Assembly (NCBI RefSeq): GCF_002970915.1
Contig: NZ_CP027190.1
Span: forward strand, 124,001 to 188,000
DNA from: Lactobacillus sp. CBA3605
GTDB lineage: Bacteria > Bacillota > Bacilli > Lactobacillales > Lactobacillaceae
Length of the DNA: 64,000 nucleotides
Direction of reading: 5' to 3'
Numbering within the stretch: position 1 is the stretch's first letter; each line of letters begins with the position of its first letter. The translations under genes and the position numbers were made by a program. Shown here in pieces: positions 9,121-18,122 of the stretch. The notes under the pieces were generated by a model, which was given only the letters and a program-made list of their open reading frames with translations, had not been told where the DNA came from and ran no database searches.

Positions 9121-10614
9121 ATGGCTGAAGATAAATATGTACGCATCGGGCAGGAAATCTATGATAATGTCGGTGGACCTCAAAATATTGCCAAGTTAAT
9201 TCATTGTATGACACGGGTTCGAATGACAATTCGGGATGAATCATTAGTTGATATGGATGGCTTGAAGGCGATTAAGGGCGTCATGGGAGTTGTTCAAGAG
9301 GATACGCTACAGGTGATTGTCGGTCCCGGGACGGTTGACAAGGTCGCACAAGCGATGGTAGATGCCGTCGGGGTAAAGCTAGGTGATCCCTTTCCAGCAC
9401 CGGAAACTTTTACGACGAAAACAACGCCGGCTACAAGTCAGTTGACAGATAAAGAACTGGTTGAAGCGAAAGCGAAAAAAGTGCATGCCGCTCAAAAGGC
9501 GAAGATTAAACAAACGCCGATGCGGAAGATATTAAGTGCAATCTCAAGTATTTTTATTCCATTAATACCAGTCTTTGTTGGTGCTGGTTTGATTTCTGGG
9601 ATTGCGGCTATTTTATCTAACATGATGTTGGCCGGTGATATTGGTAAGAGTTGGACTGATTTTATCAATGTTTTAAAGGTCATCAACAGTGGCTTATTCA
9701 CTTATTTAGTTATTTATGTTGGGATTAATAGTGCGACAGTGTTTGGCGCAACTGCTGGATTAGGTGGGGTAATTGGTGCCGTTACGATGTTAACCGGGAT
9801 TACGCCACAAGCACCGATTCATAATATTTTTAATGGTCAGGCCTTATCAGCTGGTCAAGGTGGGATTATCGGTGTCATCTTTGCTGTATGGGTCTTATCA
9901 ATTATTGAAAAATGGTTGCATAAGGTCATTCCGGATTCAATTGACATTATTATTACGCCAATGGTGTCGTTACTAGTCGTTGGGGTGTTTACCATTTTCT
10001 TGGTCATGCCAATTGCGGGTGTTATTTCAACGGGCTTAGTTGGTGGTGTGGAATGGGTCTTAAACGTTGGTGGCGCCTTCTCCGGTTTCATTTTAGGGCT
10101 ATTCTTCTTACCGATGGTGATGTTTGGGTTGCACCAAATTTTAACCCCAATCCATATTGAAATGATTAACAGTATGGGGAGTACACCACTTTTACCAATT
10201 CTAGCCATGGCTGGCGGTGGTCAAGTTGGGGCAGCGTTAGCATTATGGATTCGTTGCCGTAATAATCAAGAATTAACAAATCTTATTAAAGGTGCCTTAC
10301 CAGTCGGAATTTTAGGAATTGGTGAACCGTTGATTTATGGGGTTACCTTACCATTAGGACGTCCATTCATTACTGCTTGTATCGGTGGTGGGATTGGCGG
10401 AGCCGTTGTTGGTGGCTTGGGTCATATTGGCGCGATTGCCATTGGACCTTCCGGTGTCGCTCTGATTCCATTGATTGCTAATGGTCATTGGTTGGGCTAC
10501 GTTGCTGGATTATTAGCCGCATATATTGGTGGATTTGTGGCGACTTACTTCTTCGGCATTCCCAAAGATGCCATGGCTGCTAAGGATAAAGATGGCAAGT
10601 TGCTAAATGCTTAG
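9121..10614 (+). CDS. murP: PTS MurNAc transporter, EIIBC
   Basis: 497-residue permease. The N-terminal EIIB domain has the phospho-cysteine motif KLIHCMTR (Cys29). A basic linker (about 105-135) leads to an EIIC domain of around ten membrane segments with [10 protein letters not shown] near residue 400. It takes up MurNAc or MurNAc-GlcNAc with phosphorylation. There is no EIIA domain, as is usual for MurP; the EIIA gene at 11508 in the same operon probably supplies the phosphate. AAGGAGG precedes the ATG. Glucose-family PTS sugar specificity is inferred from neighbours murQ, mupG and murR. Confidence 0.92.
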   Translation: MAEDKYVRIGQEIYDNVGGPQNIAKLIHCMTRVRMTIRDESLVDMDGLKAIKGVMGVVQEDTLQVIVGPGTVDKVAQAMVDAVGVKLGDPFPAPETFTTKTTPATSQLTDKELVEAKAKKVHAAQKAKIKQTPMRKILSAISSIFIPLIPVFVGAGLISGIAAILSNMMLAGDIGKSWTDFINVLKVINSGLFTYLVIYVGINSATVFGATAGLGGVIGAVTMLTGITPQAPIHNIFNGQALSAGQGGIIGVIFAVWVLSIIEKWLHKVIPDSIDIIITPMVSLLVVGVFTIFLVMPIAGVISTGLVGGVEWVLNVGGAFSGFILGLFFLPMVMFGLHQILTPIHIEMINSMGSTPLLPILAMAGGGQVGAALALWIRCRNNQELTNLIKGALPVGILGIGEPLIYGVTLPLGRPFITACIGGGIGGAVVGGLGHIGAIAIGPSGVALIPLIANGHWLGYVAGLLAAYIGGFVATYFFGIPKDAMAAKDKDGKLLNA

Positions 10615-10644
10615 TTAACGGTAAAATGAGGTGGGAGGGATATA

Positions 10645-11490
10645 ATGACTAATATTTTATTTACCATTCATAGTCGGCTAGCCGATTTTTCTAAAGCGGA
10701 CCAAAAAATTGGGCGTTATATTCTAAAACATGCACATGCCGTGATTACGATGAGTACTGCTGAATTGGCAACCGCTGCTGGAGTTAGTACGGCGACAGTC
10801 GTGCGCTTTGGTAAAGCGATTATTCCAGACGGTGGTTACCCGGCTTTAAAATTAAAATTATCTGCTGAAACGAACGTTGATCAAAAATTGTATGCTGAAA
10901 TCAATCCTCAAGATAGTTTGACGGCGGTCAAGTCCAAGCTAGCTTTGCGGGTATCACATACTATCGAAGAAACTAATGTGGTTTTAGAAAATGGTGCGTT
11001 AAAAAAAGCCAGTCAGTTATTGGCGCAAGCACAAAATATTTATGTCTATGGAATTGGCGCCTCTGATGTTGTCGCTTCTGATTTTCAACAGAAATTCATG
11101 CGCGTCGGTAAATCAGTGATGCATGCGGCCGATGGTCATTTGGTGGCAGTCGGTTTGACGACGCAGAAAGCTAATGCCGTCTTAGTTTTAGTATCAAACT
11201 CGGGTGAAAAAGCCGAAGGGCAACAATTAGCGGAAGTAGCCAAGACTGTTGCGGTCCCGATTATTGTTTTAACACGCAATGCCAAAAGCCCCCTTGGCCA
11301 ATTGGCAGACGTTGTTTTACTGAATGATGATAGCGAAGAAAATCAAACGGCGCGGAGTGCAGCAACAACCTCATTATTGGCGCAACTTTATGTGGTGGAT
11401 TTGCTGTATTATACCTACATTAAAGCTGATTATCAGACGCATATTCAACAATTAATTGAGTCACGGGATGCCATTCAAGAACATTTTTAA
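10645..11490 (+). CDS. murR: RpiR-family regulator of the MurNAc operon
   Basis: 281 residues: an N-terminal RpiR helix-turn-helix (about 1-77; MSTAELATAAGVSTATVVRFGKAI) and a C-terminal SIS domain (about 125-260; VYGIGASDVVASDFQQKF and VLVSNSGEKAEG) that binds a phosphosugar effector. Such proteins repress MurNAc genes until MurNAc-6-P accumulates. It lies 30 bases after murP in the same operon with GAGGTGGGAGG upstream of its ATG, suggesting autoregulation. The operator was not identified. Confidence 0.9.
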   Translation: MTNILFTIHSRLADFSKADQKIGRYILKHAHAVITMSTAELATAAGVSTATVVRFGKAIIPDGGYPALKLKLSAETNVDQKLYAEINPQDSLTAVKSKLALRVSHTIEETNVVLENGALKKASQLLAQAQNIYVYGIGASDVVASDFQQKFMRVGKSVMHAADGHLVAVGLTTQKANAVLVLVSNSGEKAEGQQLAEVAKTVAVPIIVLTRNAKSPLGQLADVVLLNDDSEENQTARSAATTSLLAQLYVVDLLYYTYIKADYQTHIQQLIESRDAIQEHF

Positions 11491-11507
11491 TTAAGGAGAA
11501 TCAGGTC

Positions 11508-11990
11508 ATGTTTGGACTTAAAAAGAAGAATAAATTGGTTCGTTTAGGGGCTATTGCCACAGGTCAGTTAATGCCAATTACCGCGGTTGCTGATCAAGTG
11601 TTTTCACAAAAGATGATGGGCGATGGCTTTGCCATCACGCCTAGTACTGGTCAAATTGTCGCACCGGCTGCTGGCGAGATTAAAACAATTGCGGCCACGA
11701 AACATGCGATTATGATGACTACGGCGACTGGATTGGAATTAATGCTTCACTTAGGACTAGATACGGTTGAATTAAACGGTGCGCCATTTACCATTCAAGT
11801 TAATGTTGGCGATCAAGTAAAACTAGGAACGCCGCTGGTGACGATGGATTTAGCAGCTATTCAAGCAGCCGGAAAAGCGACGACCGTAATGACCGTCGTG
11901 ACTAATATGGATCAAGTGACCAACCTCACTACAGCTAATAATCAAGCAATTACTGCTGGCGAAGTTGCTGTTGAAGCGACTTTGGCCTAA
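11508..11990 (+). CDS. Glucose-type PTS EIIA protein
   Basis: 160-residue soluble EIIA of the glucose family. It shows the TPSTGQIVAPAAGEI segment (44-58) and the phospho-histidine motif LMLHLGLDTV (His81), with supporting His66 in TKHAIM. It receives phosphate from HPr and passes it to an EIIB cysteine. As last gene of the operon, 18 bases after murR with AAGGAG upstream, it is the likely partner of MurP, which lacks EIIA. It could also serve other glucose-family permeases. Confidence 0.93.
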   Translation: MFGLKKKNKLVRLGAIATGQLMPITAVADQVFSQKMMGDGFAITPSTGQIVAPAAGEIKTIAATKHAIMMTTATGLELMLHLGLDTVELNGAPFTIQVNVGDQVKLGTPLVTMDLAAIQAAGKATTVMTVVTNMDQVTNLTTANNQAITAGEVAVEATLA

Positions 11991-11996
11991 ACAATC

Positions 11997-12039
11997 AAGC
12001 TAGTTATCAAGGATTAAGCCTTGATAACTAGCTTTTTTT
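11997..12039 (+). terminator. Terminator of the MurNAc operon
   Basis: A 14-bp perfect stem (11999-12012 with 12019-12032), 6-base loop, then seven T residues. Confidence 0.93.
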
Positions 12040-12286
12040 AAGCATTCACACGCTTTAAATTTGAGTTTGTGTGATACAACTTTTTTGGTACCGCTACTGT
12101 AATTGTTAGCAATGCTGATTAAATTGTGTTATTGGGTGTTACAACTATTATATAGACAGTCTAGGTGCTGAGCCAATTTTATAAAAAGCAATGAAATTTA
12201 ACTAAGTCTCTAGTATAATTGATGAGTTGTTGTTTATTGAATAATAATATTTTTTTACAAATTATTAAATAAAAAGGAGCTTAATC
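12040..12286 (+). promoter_or_regulatory. Leader of the second GT-C paralogue
   Basis: A TATAAT hexamer at 12214-12219 is the best -10; the matching -35 (ATGAAA, 12191-12196) is poor. The A+T-rich stretch after it contains no gene and does not resemble the leader of the first paralogue. Confidence 0.35.
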
Positions 12287-14065
12287 ATGAGGGGAACTAA
12301 GGCAGTCAGAGCGTCGATATTAATGATTTTAATATCGCTTGTTGTGATCTCACCATTAATTTTAAATCAGACGGCTATTTTGGGGGTTGATGGCTATTTT
12401 CAATATAACCGAATTTATGATGCCGCAATGCAACTAAAAAATTATAATTTTAGTTTCTTGAATCTGTATTCATTCCAACAAGCAGGGCGGATTGTTAATC
12501 AAGTCTATAGTCCATTATTAACATATTTATTTGGTGCCATCCTTTTAATGGCGGGTAATTGGATGAATTTTCAGATTATTTCGGTAATGCTAGTTAGTTT
12601 TGTAGCTGGTATAACCATGTATTATGCCGCCCGTCGTCTCCAATTAAATTTTAAAGTTTCAGTTGCAGCTGGGGTGCTCTATCTAACATCTTTGTCGATT
12701 GTTGGTTTTGTATACAATGTTAGTTGGCGTGCAACTGCGCTGGCATTGGTGCCGTTGTTAGTAGGTTCAATGGTTGATTTTTATCATGGAAATTGGTCAC
12801 TCAAGTCAATGTTAGGCTTAGGTGTCATTGTTGGCGGTCTCGCACAGGCACAAATTTTAACGACGATACTAGCATTACCCTTGTTGATTCCGTTCTTTGT
12901 GGTTGGATTGGTAAAATCTAGTCAGAAACTCCGGCAATTAGGTTACCTGTTAGTTGCGATACTGATTGCGCTAATCTTGAGTTTAAATGTAATCTTACCT
13001 TATTTAGATATTGCCAAAAACAGTGTCATGTTACCACCAACAATGTTGCCATTAATTAACGGTATTTCAAACGTCATCGTACCATTCGTTGGTCGGGGTG
13101 ATTCGTTAGGTATCACCATATTTTGTTTGATCTTTTATATCGGTTTAGCGGGACTTTTTTGTTTCTGGCAACGAATAACCGGTTTTTCAAAAATCTTATT
13201 TATAACTGCAACCATCTATATTATTTTGGGAACTAATTTAATTCCTTGGCAAGTTATTGATGATTCATTTCCAGTTCTGGAAAATTATTTGCAGTTACCA
13301 CGCCGATTCACGATTGTCGGGATGTCATTTTTAATTCTCGGCAGTTTAGCCTTATTCAGAGATATAGCTGAATCCGATAATAATCGGGGGCTTAATCAGG
13401 TGGTTGACTTTACAAGTATCGTTTTTGCGATTGCTTCAGCGATTTCATTAGCGGTTGCATTGGCTGGAACAGTTACTCGCTATAATCAGCCGGATGTCAG
13501 TATTTCTGAGGGATTAGGCACTGGACCTAACAACGTTCATGGGAAACGTTATCTTGACAAACCGGTTCGAAGTATTGTTGATATTCAACCCGCATTTCAT
13601 GGGAAACAACTTTCAGATTTAATTAGAATTGTTGACCGAACGACACCAGATTATATGCCAATTACGAAGTATAATGAAAAGGTTCCTTATTACGATTTGT
13701 ACAATGATGACGTTATTGCGCAAAAGAGAAACTTTAAGTATACGGTTAAAGCCGGTGGTAGCTTACAATTAGAGTGGCAAAACAAGCGAAAATCGCGTAT
13801 TATGGGTGTTCCAGTTGCTAGTTATGGTAATACCCAATTAAGATTGAATGGGAAATTAATAAAAAATACTAAAGTAAAGCAGACTAAGATTGGCACTGTC
13901 AGAGTACGAGCAAAAACTGGAAAAAATAGCTTACAAGTCAGTTATCATCCGCGAACTGCGACTAAAGTAGGAATTACGCTCTCATTAATTGCTTGGTTTA
14001 CCTATTTATTGATAGTGCTATGGCTATTTGTTAGAGGCACTTTAAGATTTATAGAAAAATATTGA
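12287..14065 (+). CDS. GT-C-like membrane protein, paralogue 2 (PTPS-related/YfhO-like)
   Basis: 592-residue membrane protein, about half identical by eye to the product at 5075 over its whole length. Shared blocks include GVDGYFQYNRIYDAAMQLKN near the N-terminus, YSFQQAGRIVN, and a C-terminal DRTTPDYMPIT segment in the soluble outer part. About ten membrane helices, a soluble domain from about 410 to 560 and a last helix. AAGGAG lies 6 bases before the ATG. The pair brackets the MurNAc operon, so an old duplication with an operon in between, or operon insertion, are both possible. Probably a polyprenyl-phosphate-sugar-dependent transferase; substrate unknown. Confidence 0.7.
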   Translation: MRGTKAVRASILMILISLVVISPLILNQTAILGVDGYFQYNRIYDAAMQLKNYNFSFLNLYSFQQAGRIVNQVYSPLLTYLFGAILLMAGNWMNFQIISVMLVSFVAGITMYYAARRLQLNFKVSVAAGVLYLTSLSIVGFVYNVSWRATALALVPLLVGSMVDFYHGNWSLKSMLGLGVIVGGLAQAQILTTILALPLLIPFFVVGLVKSSQKLRQLGYLLVAILIALILSLNVILPYLDIAKNSVMLPPTMLPLINGISNVIVPFVGRGDSLGITIFCLIFYIGLAGLFCFWQRITGFSKILFITATIYIILGTNLIPWQVIDDSFPVLENYLQLPRRFTIVGMSFLILGSLALFRDIAESDNNRGLNQVVDFTSIVFAIASAISLAVALAGTVTRYNQPDVSISEGLGTGPNNVHGKRYLDKPVRSIVDIQPAFHGKQLSDLIRIVDRTTPDYMPITKYNEKVPYYDLYNDDVIAQKRNFKYTVKAGGSLQLEWQNKRKSRIMGVPVASYGNTQLRLNGKLIKNTKVKQTKIGTVRVRAKTGKNSLQVSYHPRTATKVGITLSLIAWFTYLLIVLWLFVRGTLRFIEKY

Positions 14066-14082
14066 TTAAAATAGCGCATACC

Positions 14083-14122
14083 AAAATAAACGAACCACCA
14101 ATAACGGTGATTCGTTTATTTT
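14083..14122. terminator. Shared terminator of convergent genes
   Basis: A 17-base arm (14083-14099) pairs with 14106-14122 with one mismatch; it begins AAAA and ends TTTT, so it can serve both strands. Confidence 0.9.
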
Positions 14123-14130
14123 AATATGAT

Positions 14131-15834
14131 TTATTTTTTTACAGCTAATGTGTCAACTAAATCAGCGTCTGGTGAGACATATAACGTTTTTTGTCCCTCG
14201 TAAATAACTAGCCCAGGCTTAGCGCCATTAGGTTTGCGGATGCGATTGACTTGAACATAGTCGACTGGAACCGTAGCTGAATCACGAGCTTTTGAGAAGT
14301 AGGCCGCTAGATTGGCAGCTTCAGTCAAAGTCTGTTCACTAGGGTTGTTTGAATGAATAATGACATGAGAGCCGGGAATCTTTTGCGTATGCAACCAATA
14401 ATCACTCTTGCGGGCAGTTTTTAAGGTCAATTGATCATTCTGGCGGTTGTTTTTACCAACAGAGATTTCGGTGCCATCACTAGCCACGAATTTTTGGGGC
14501 TGGCTGGGTTGGCGCCGCCGGGCTTTTTTCTTAGTCTTACGGGCCTTTAAATAGCCCTGTTGCGTTAATTCTTCTCGAATTTCGGTAATGTCGGCAGGAG
14601 TCGCTAATTCAATCTGTGTTTGAACATTGTCTAAATAATCAATTTCAGCTTGGGTTAGCTTTAATTGTTCGCCAACATAAATCACGGCATTTTTTTGTTT
14701 CTGATAGCGTGAAAAATATTTTTGCGCATTACGTGAAGGTGATAATTGATTAGACAGGGTAATTTTTAAAGGGACATTATCATGATAATAGTCCGGCAGG
14801 CTAATTTCAGTCATACCCCGTTTGACTTCGTGTAAATAAGTCGTTAGAATTTCACCTTTGAGCCGTAGTTCATCGGCCTGCTTAGTGTTAACCAATGTTT
14901 GCTGCAACTTTTTAAATTTGTTTCGATTTTTCTTTAAATCATTTCGTACGACTCGAACCAAATTACCGGCCTGCTGTTGCACGCGTTCCCGTTGAGCGGC
15001 ATCTTGATAATAGAAATCTAACAGTGCGCTCAATGAGTCAAACTGTCGTGTTTTCGAGCCAAAAAATGGGTAAGGTCCGACAGCAAACATCGTCTTGCGA
15101 TTGGCAAGGGTCAACAGGGTTGCGTTAGGATGATCGAATTGCGCCAAGAAAGTCTGATAGTGAGCTGAAACATCCCCAGTTTGATGCAAATCAGCCGCTA
15201 ATTGAAGGGAACTATCACGGCCGAGTCCTTGATAATGTTGTTGCAGTTGTTGCGCTAAAACCTCTTGATTGGGGAATTGCTTAACCAATTCCAGAAAATC
15301 CTGATTTGCGATGAAGGGATTAACTTTATCTTGTTTAGGTGGCTCGATATAAGTTGCCCCTGGTAGCAGTAGCCGGTAGCGATTTTGATCTGCCCCAACG
15401 TGTTTAATGACGTCTAAAATCTTACCCGTTTGATTGTCAACTAAAATAACGTTACTGTGACGAGCCATGATTTCAATGATTAAAGTGAGCTGTTCGGCAT
15501 CGCCTAATTCGTTGCGAGTAGTAATTGTAAAGTGGACGACACGGTCATTAGCAACTTGTTTAATGCCAGTTAAGATAGCACCTTGAAGATATTTGCGCAT
15601 CATCATGGCAAAGTTAGTGGGGACCGCTGGGTTAACGTATGGAATTTGCGTCACTTGGACCCGTGGATACGTAGGGTCCGCCGATAGCAACAGTGGCCAA
15701 TTTTTACCATTCGAACGAATCGTTAGAATTAATTCATTTTGATAGGGTTGGTGAATTTTAGTAATGCGGCCATTTAATAAATTTTCGTGTAATTCGGTGA
15801 CCATGGCATGGGTAAATAATCCATCAAAAGACAT
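14131..15834 (-). CDS. rqcH: RqcH/NFACT-family ribosome quality control protein (fibronectin-binding protein A-like)
   Basis: 567 residues. It begins MSFDGLFTHAMVTEL, typical of NFACT-N. A central coiled-coil of charged helices lies around 270-430, a basic KARKTKKKARRR patch follows, and the C-terminal NFACT-R domain has SDYWLHTQKIPGSHVII. RqcH binds obstructed 50S subunits and adds C-terminal alanine tails to stalled nascent chains; older annotation is fibronectin-binding protein. ATG 15834 was chosen because its product starts at the conserved MSFDG and a GAG-rich site lies upstream; the ATG at 15852 has no ribosome site. Confidence 0.9.
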   Translation of the reverse strand: MSFDGLFTHAMVTELHENLLNGRITKIHQPYQNELILTIRSNGKNWPLLLSADPTYPRVQVTQIPYVNPAVPTNFAMMMRKYLQGAILTGIKQVANDRVVHFTITTRNELGDAEQLTLIIEIMARHSNVILVDNQTGKILDVIKHVGADQNRYRLLLPGATYIEPPKQDKVNPFIANQDFLELVKQFPNQEVLAQQLQQHYQGLGRDSSLQLAADLHQTGDVSAHYQTFLAQFDHPNATLLTLANRKTMFAVGPYPFFGSKTRQFDSLSALLDFYYQDAAQRERVQQQAGNLVRVVRNDLKKNRNKFKKLQQTLVNTKQADELRLKGEILTTYLHEVKRGMTEISLPDYYHDNVPLKITLSNQLSPSRNAQKYFSRYQKQKNAVIYVGEQLKLTQAEIDYLDNVQTQIELATPADITEIREELTQQGYLKARKTKKKARRRQPSQPQKFVASDGTEISVGKNNRQNDQLTLKTARKSDYWLHTQKIPGSHVIIHSNNPSEQTLTEAANLAAYFSKARDSATVPVDYVQVNRIRKPNGAKPGLVIYEGQKTLYVSPDADLVDTLAVKK

Positions 15835-16016
15835 GTGATCACTCGCTTTCATATAGTAGTTTCAATTTGACTGGTGATTAACAGTCAACCTTTACTAGTA
15901 TACCTTGGGAACTAATTTGGTGCAAAATAATTGGTCGGCCAACTCAATGTTATATACAAAAACTAATTTACCAAGAGATTCTAGAAAAACCACTTTCCGA
16001 CGAAGTCTGCTTATTG

Positions 16017-16022
16017 TATAAT
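16017..16022 (+). promoter_or_regulatory. -10 element of the MarR-family gene
   Basis: TATAAT 32 bases before the start codon; the -35 region (around 15994) is weak. Confidence 0.45.
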
Positions 16023-16054
16023 ACATATGACTTTATATTTTGGAGGTAACTAAC

Positions 16055-16477
16055 ATGAAATCAAGTTTAGCAGCCTTGGCAGCCACTGCCAAGCAACAGA
16101 CCGCCGTCTTGAAGAAAATTACGAAAGCCCAGGGCATCACGGTGGCTGAGTGGCAATTACTCACTAAATTATTGGCTGGGTTTGATACGCAAGAAAAGCT
16201 AGCGATTGAAATGCAGTTAGATACATCGACGTTAAGTCGGCAACTCGCCAGCTTAGTAAAAAAAGAGAAGTTGAGTAAGCAGGCGGTTGGGCGAGATCGC
16301 CGGCAACTTATCTATGCGATGACGACTGCGGGTCAACAAGCCGTCACCGTGGTGGCAGCCGATTATGCGACCTATGAAGCAGCTGTTTTTGATAAATGGC
16401 CGCAAGATGAGCAAAATTTATTACGAATTCTATTGAACCGGCTAAATAAATCGGTTGAGCGGACTTTAGTCGACTAA
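16055..16477 (+). CDS. MarR-family transcriptional regulator
   Basis: 140 residues with a central winged helix (TVAEWQLLTKLLAGFDTQEKL; STLSRQLASLVKKEKLSKQ; wing DRRQLIYAMT) and helical ends for dimerisation. GGAGG lies 8 bases before ATG 16055; an in-frame codon at 16040 has no ribosome site. It stands alone between rqcH (divergent) and degV (90 bases downstream, same strand). Ligand and targets unknown. Confidence 0.85.
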   Translation: MKSSLAALAATAKQQTAVLKKITKAQGITVAEWQLLTKLLAGFDTQEKLAIEMQLDTSTLSRQLASLVKKEKLSKQAVGRDRRQLIYAMTTAGQQAVTVVAADYATYEAAVFDKWPQDEQNLLRILLNRLNKSVERTLVD

Positions 16478-16568
16478 GCCACTTTTGGTTGACGACGACA
16501 AGGTGGAGTCGAACTTAGTTTTATGCTATGATGATGAATATTATTTAGATGAGAAGTAGGTGTATGTC

Positions 16569-17435
16569 ATGAAGATTGCTGTTGTTACTGACAGCACTAG
16601 CTATTTGACACCGCAAGAGGTTGCTGACAACGATATTCATGTTGTGCCGATTCCGGTTATTATAGATGGAAAAGTGTATCAAGAAGGCGTCGATATTACG
16701 ACGGAAGAGTTCTATGCTAATATGAAGTCCTTTAAGTCATTTCCAAGTACGTCACAACCGGCTGTTGGTGAAATGATTGAATTTTATAATCATTTAGGCG
16801 ATGCTGGCTATGATGCGGTGATTAGTATTCATTTGGCCAGTACTATTTCGGGATTTTACAATAGTCTTGAAAACATGCGTGATGCGGTTGATCGGGTTAA
16901 ACTTTACCCTTATGATTCGCAAATCACGGTGCGACTAATGGGATACTTAGCGCTAGAAGCAGCTCGCATGGCTAAAGCTGGTCATACGGTGGCTGAAATT
17001 TTAGCACGTTTGAACGATTTACGGGCTTCCATGGGCGAATATTTTATTGTCGATGATTTACAAAATCTCGTGCGCGGGGGTCGTTTATCCAATGCATCCG
17101 CCTTTATTGGCAGCGTCCTACGCATTAAACCAATTTTAACTTTTAATGAAAAACATGAAATTGTGGCGTTTGAGAAAGTGCGTTCAACTAAAAAAGCAAT
17201 CGCACGAGTTGAGCAACTGTTTGCTGAAGCTCAGGCTAAACTGAATTATCCGTTGCGCGCAATTATTGTGCAAGGTAATAACTTAGAAGCTGCACAAGCC
17301 TGGAAAGAAAAGTTACAACACCAATACCCAGACATGCCGATTGATATTACGTATTTTGGACCGGTGATTGGGACCCACTTAGGTGATAAATCATTGGCGT
17401 TAGCTTGGCTGAAAGATATTGATAAGGCGTATTAA
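16569..17435 (+). CDS. DegV-family fatty acid-binding protein
   Basis: 288 residues. MKIAVVTDSTSYL at the N-terminus, TSQPAVGEM near 63-71, and FIVDDLQNLVRGGRLSNASAFIG near 160-182 are DegV hallmarks. DegV proteins hold a single fatty acid and, in staphylococci and streptococci, act as FakB subunits that present it to the kinase FakA. ATG 16569 is favoured because AGGTG lies 6 bases upstream. The GNAT gene follows after 2 bases, so the two are probably co-transcribed. Confidence 0.92.
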   Translation: MKIAVVTDSTSYLTPQEVADNDIHVVPIPVIIDGKVYQEGVDITTEEFYANMKSFKSFPSTSQPAVGEMIEFYNHLGDAGYDAVISIHLASTISGFYNSLENMRDAVDRVKLYPYDSQITVRLMGYLALEAARMAKAGHTVAEILARLNDLRASMGEYFIVDDLQNLVRGGRLSNASAFIGSVLRIKPILTFNEKHEIVAFEKVRSTKKAIARVEQLFAEAQAKLNYPLRAIIVQGNNLEAAQAWKEKLQHQYPDMPIDITYFGPVIGTHLGDKSLALAWLKDIDKAY

Positions 17436-17437
17436 TA

Positions 17438-17869
17438 ATGACAATTGTTTTTTCAAAGGCATCTTATAATCGGGCCGCTGCAATGGCGTTGCGGCAAGCT
17501 GTTTTTGTGGAAGAACGTGGTATTGCTGCGCAGGTCGAATTTGACGATAAAGATGATGACCAACGCTTATATGCGGTGGTTTATGCGCAGCCGTCGTTAC
17601 CGGTGGCGACCTTACGATTAGAACCACAAGCCAATCAGATTATGCGATTTGGTCGGGTTTGTACTCGGAAAAGCTATCGTGGACGTGGACTGGGGCAACA
17701 ACTATTAATGGCTGCTGAAAAGTGGGCCGTCGAACACGGGTATACGCAAGGTCTGATACATGGTGAGCTGACCGCGCAATCTTTTTATGAACGTTGTGGG
17801 TATACTGTCTCAGTCGGGACGTTCGCTGAAGATGGCGCACCGGTGGTTAGCTTGCATAAAGATTTTTGA
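17438..17869 (+). CDS. GNAT-family N-acetyltransferase
   Basis: 143 residues with the acetyl-CoA loop RKSYRGRGLGQQLL (about 73-86) and the C-terminal AQSFYERCGYTV segment of the GNAT fold. It follows degV by 2 bases, with only a weak site (AAGGCG) before the ATG, so translation is probably coupled. The acceptor cannot be told from sequence. The stop is followed immediately by the IS605-derived mini-element. Confidence 0.85.
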   Translation: MTIVFSKASYNRAAAMALRQAVFVEERGIAAQVEFDDKDDDQRLYAVVYAQPSLPVATLRLEPQANQIMRFGRVCTRKSYRGRGLGQQLLMAAEKWAVEHGYTQGLIHGELTAQSFYERCGYTVSVGTFAEDGAPVVSLHKDF

Positions 17870-17875
17870 AATCTG

Positions 17876-17999
17876 GCGAGGAAACATGTTCTTTTAAGGA
17901 CGTGATAAATAACTGTAACCGCTGGGCATAGTGCTAGTCACTATTGTGTAAGTTAGCAGTGTTCTCAGAAGTTCGGTCATTTATGGCCGAGTAGTTCAC
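17876..17999 (+). mobile_element. IS200/IS605-derived mini-element (MITE-like), no transposase
   Basis: About 124 bases made of the left end and right end of the IS605-type copy at 41962-42810 (read on its minus strand) fused directly. 17876-17906 matches its left end (GAGGAAAC...TTTTAAGGACGTGAT) and 17901-17999 matches its right end, including TAAGTTAGCAGTGTTCTCAG and the terminal GTAGTTCAC. The joint is at CGTGAT, present in both ends of the larger copy, so a microhomology deletion is the simple origin. Hairpins are kept: CATGT/ACGTG in the left end and a stem at 17971-17990 that survives base changes through G-T pairs. It carries 7 extra bases near 17934. It lies between a stop codon and its terminator. 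Confidence 0.8.
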
Positions 18000-18010
18000 A
18001 GCACTTATTC

Positions 18011-18042
18011 AGATGTTGAGATTAAATTCTCACATCTTTTTT
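18011..18042 (+). terminator. Terminator of the degV-GNAT unit
   Basis: AGATGT-T-GAGA pairs with TCTCACATCT across a short loop (one bulged base), followed by six T residues. The mini-element is inserted between the GNAT stop and this site. Confidence 0.8.
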
Positions 18043-18122
18043 ATTTTTCATGCCGTAATTAGGTTTGCTTGATAATCCTAAAATGTTATGATAAATACCT
18101 AAAAGGGAGTTGAAATAGCGGA

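Noticed and set aside
17640..17840. Antisense frame within the GNAT gene
   Set aside because: Low-quality composition and no start signals; it mirrors the acetyltransferase.
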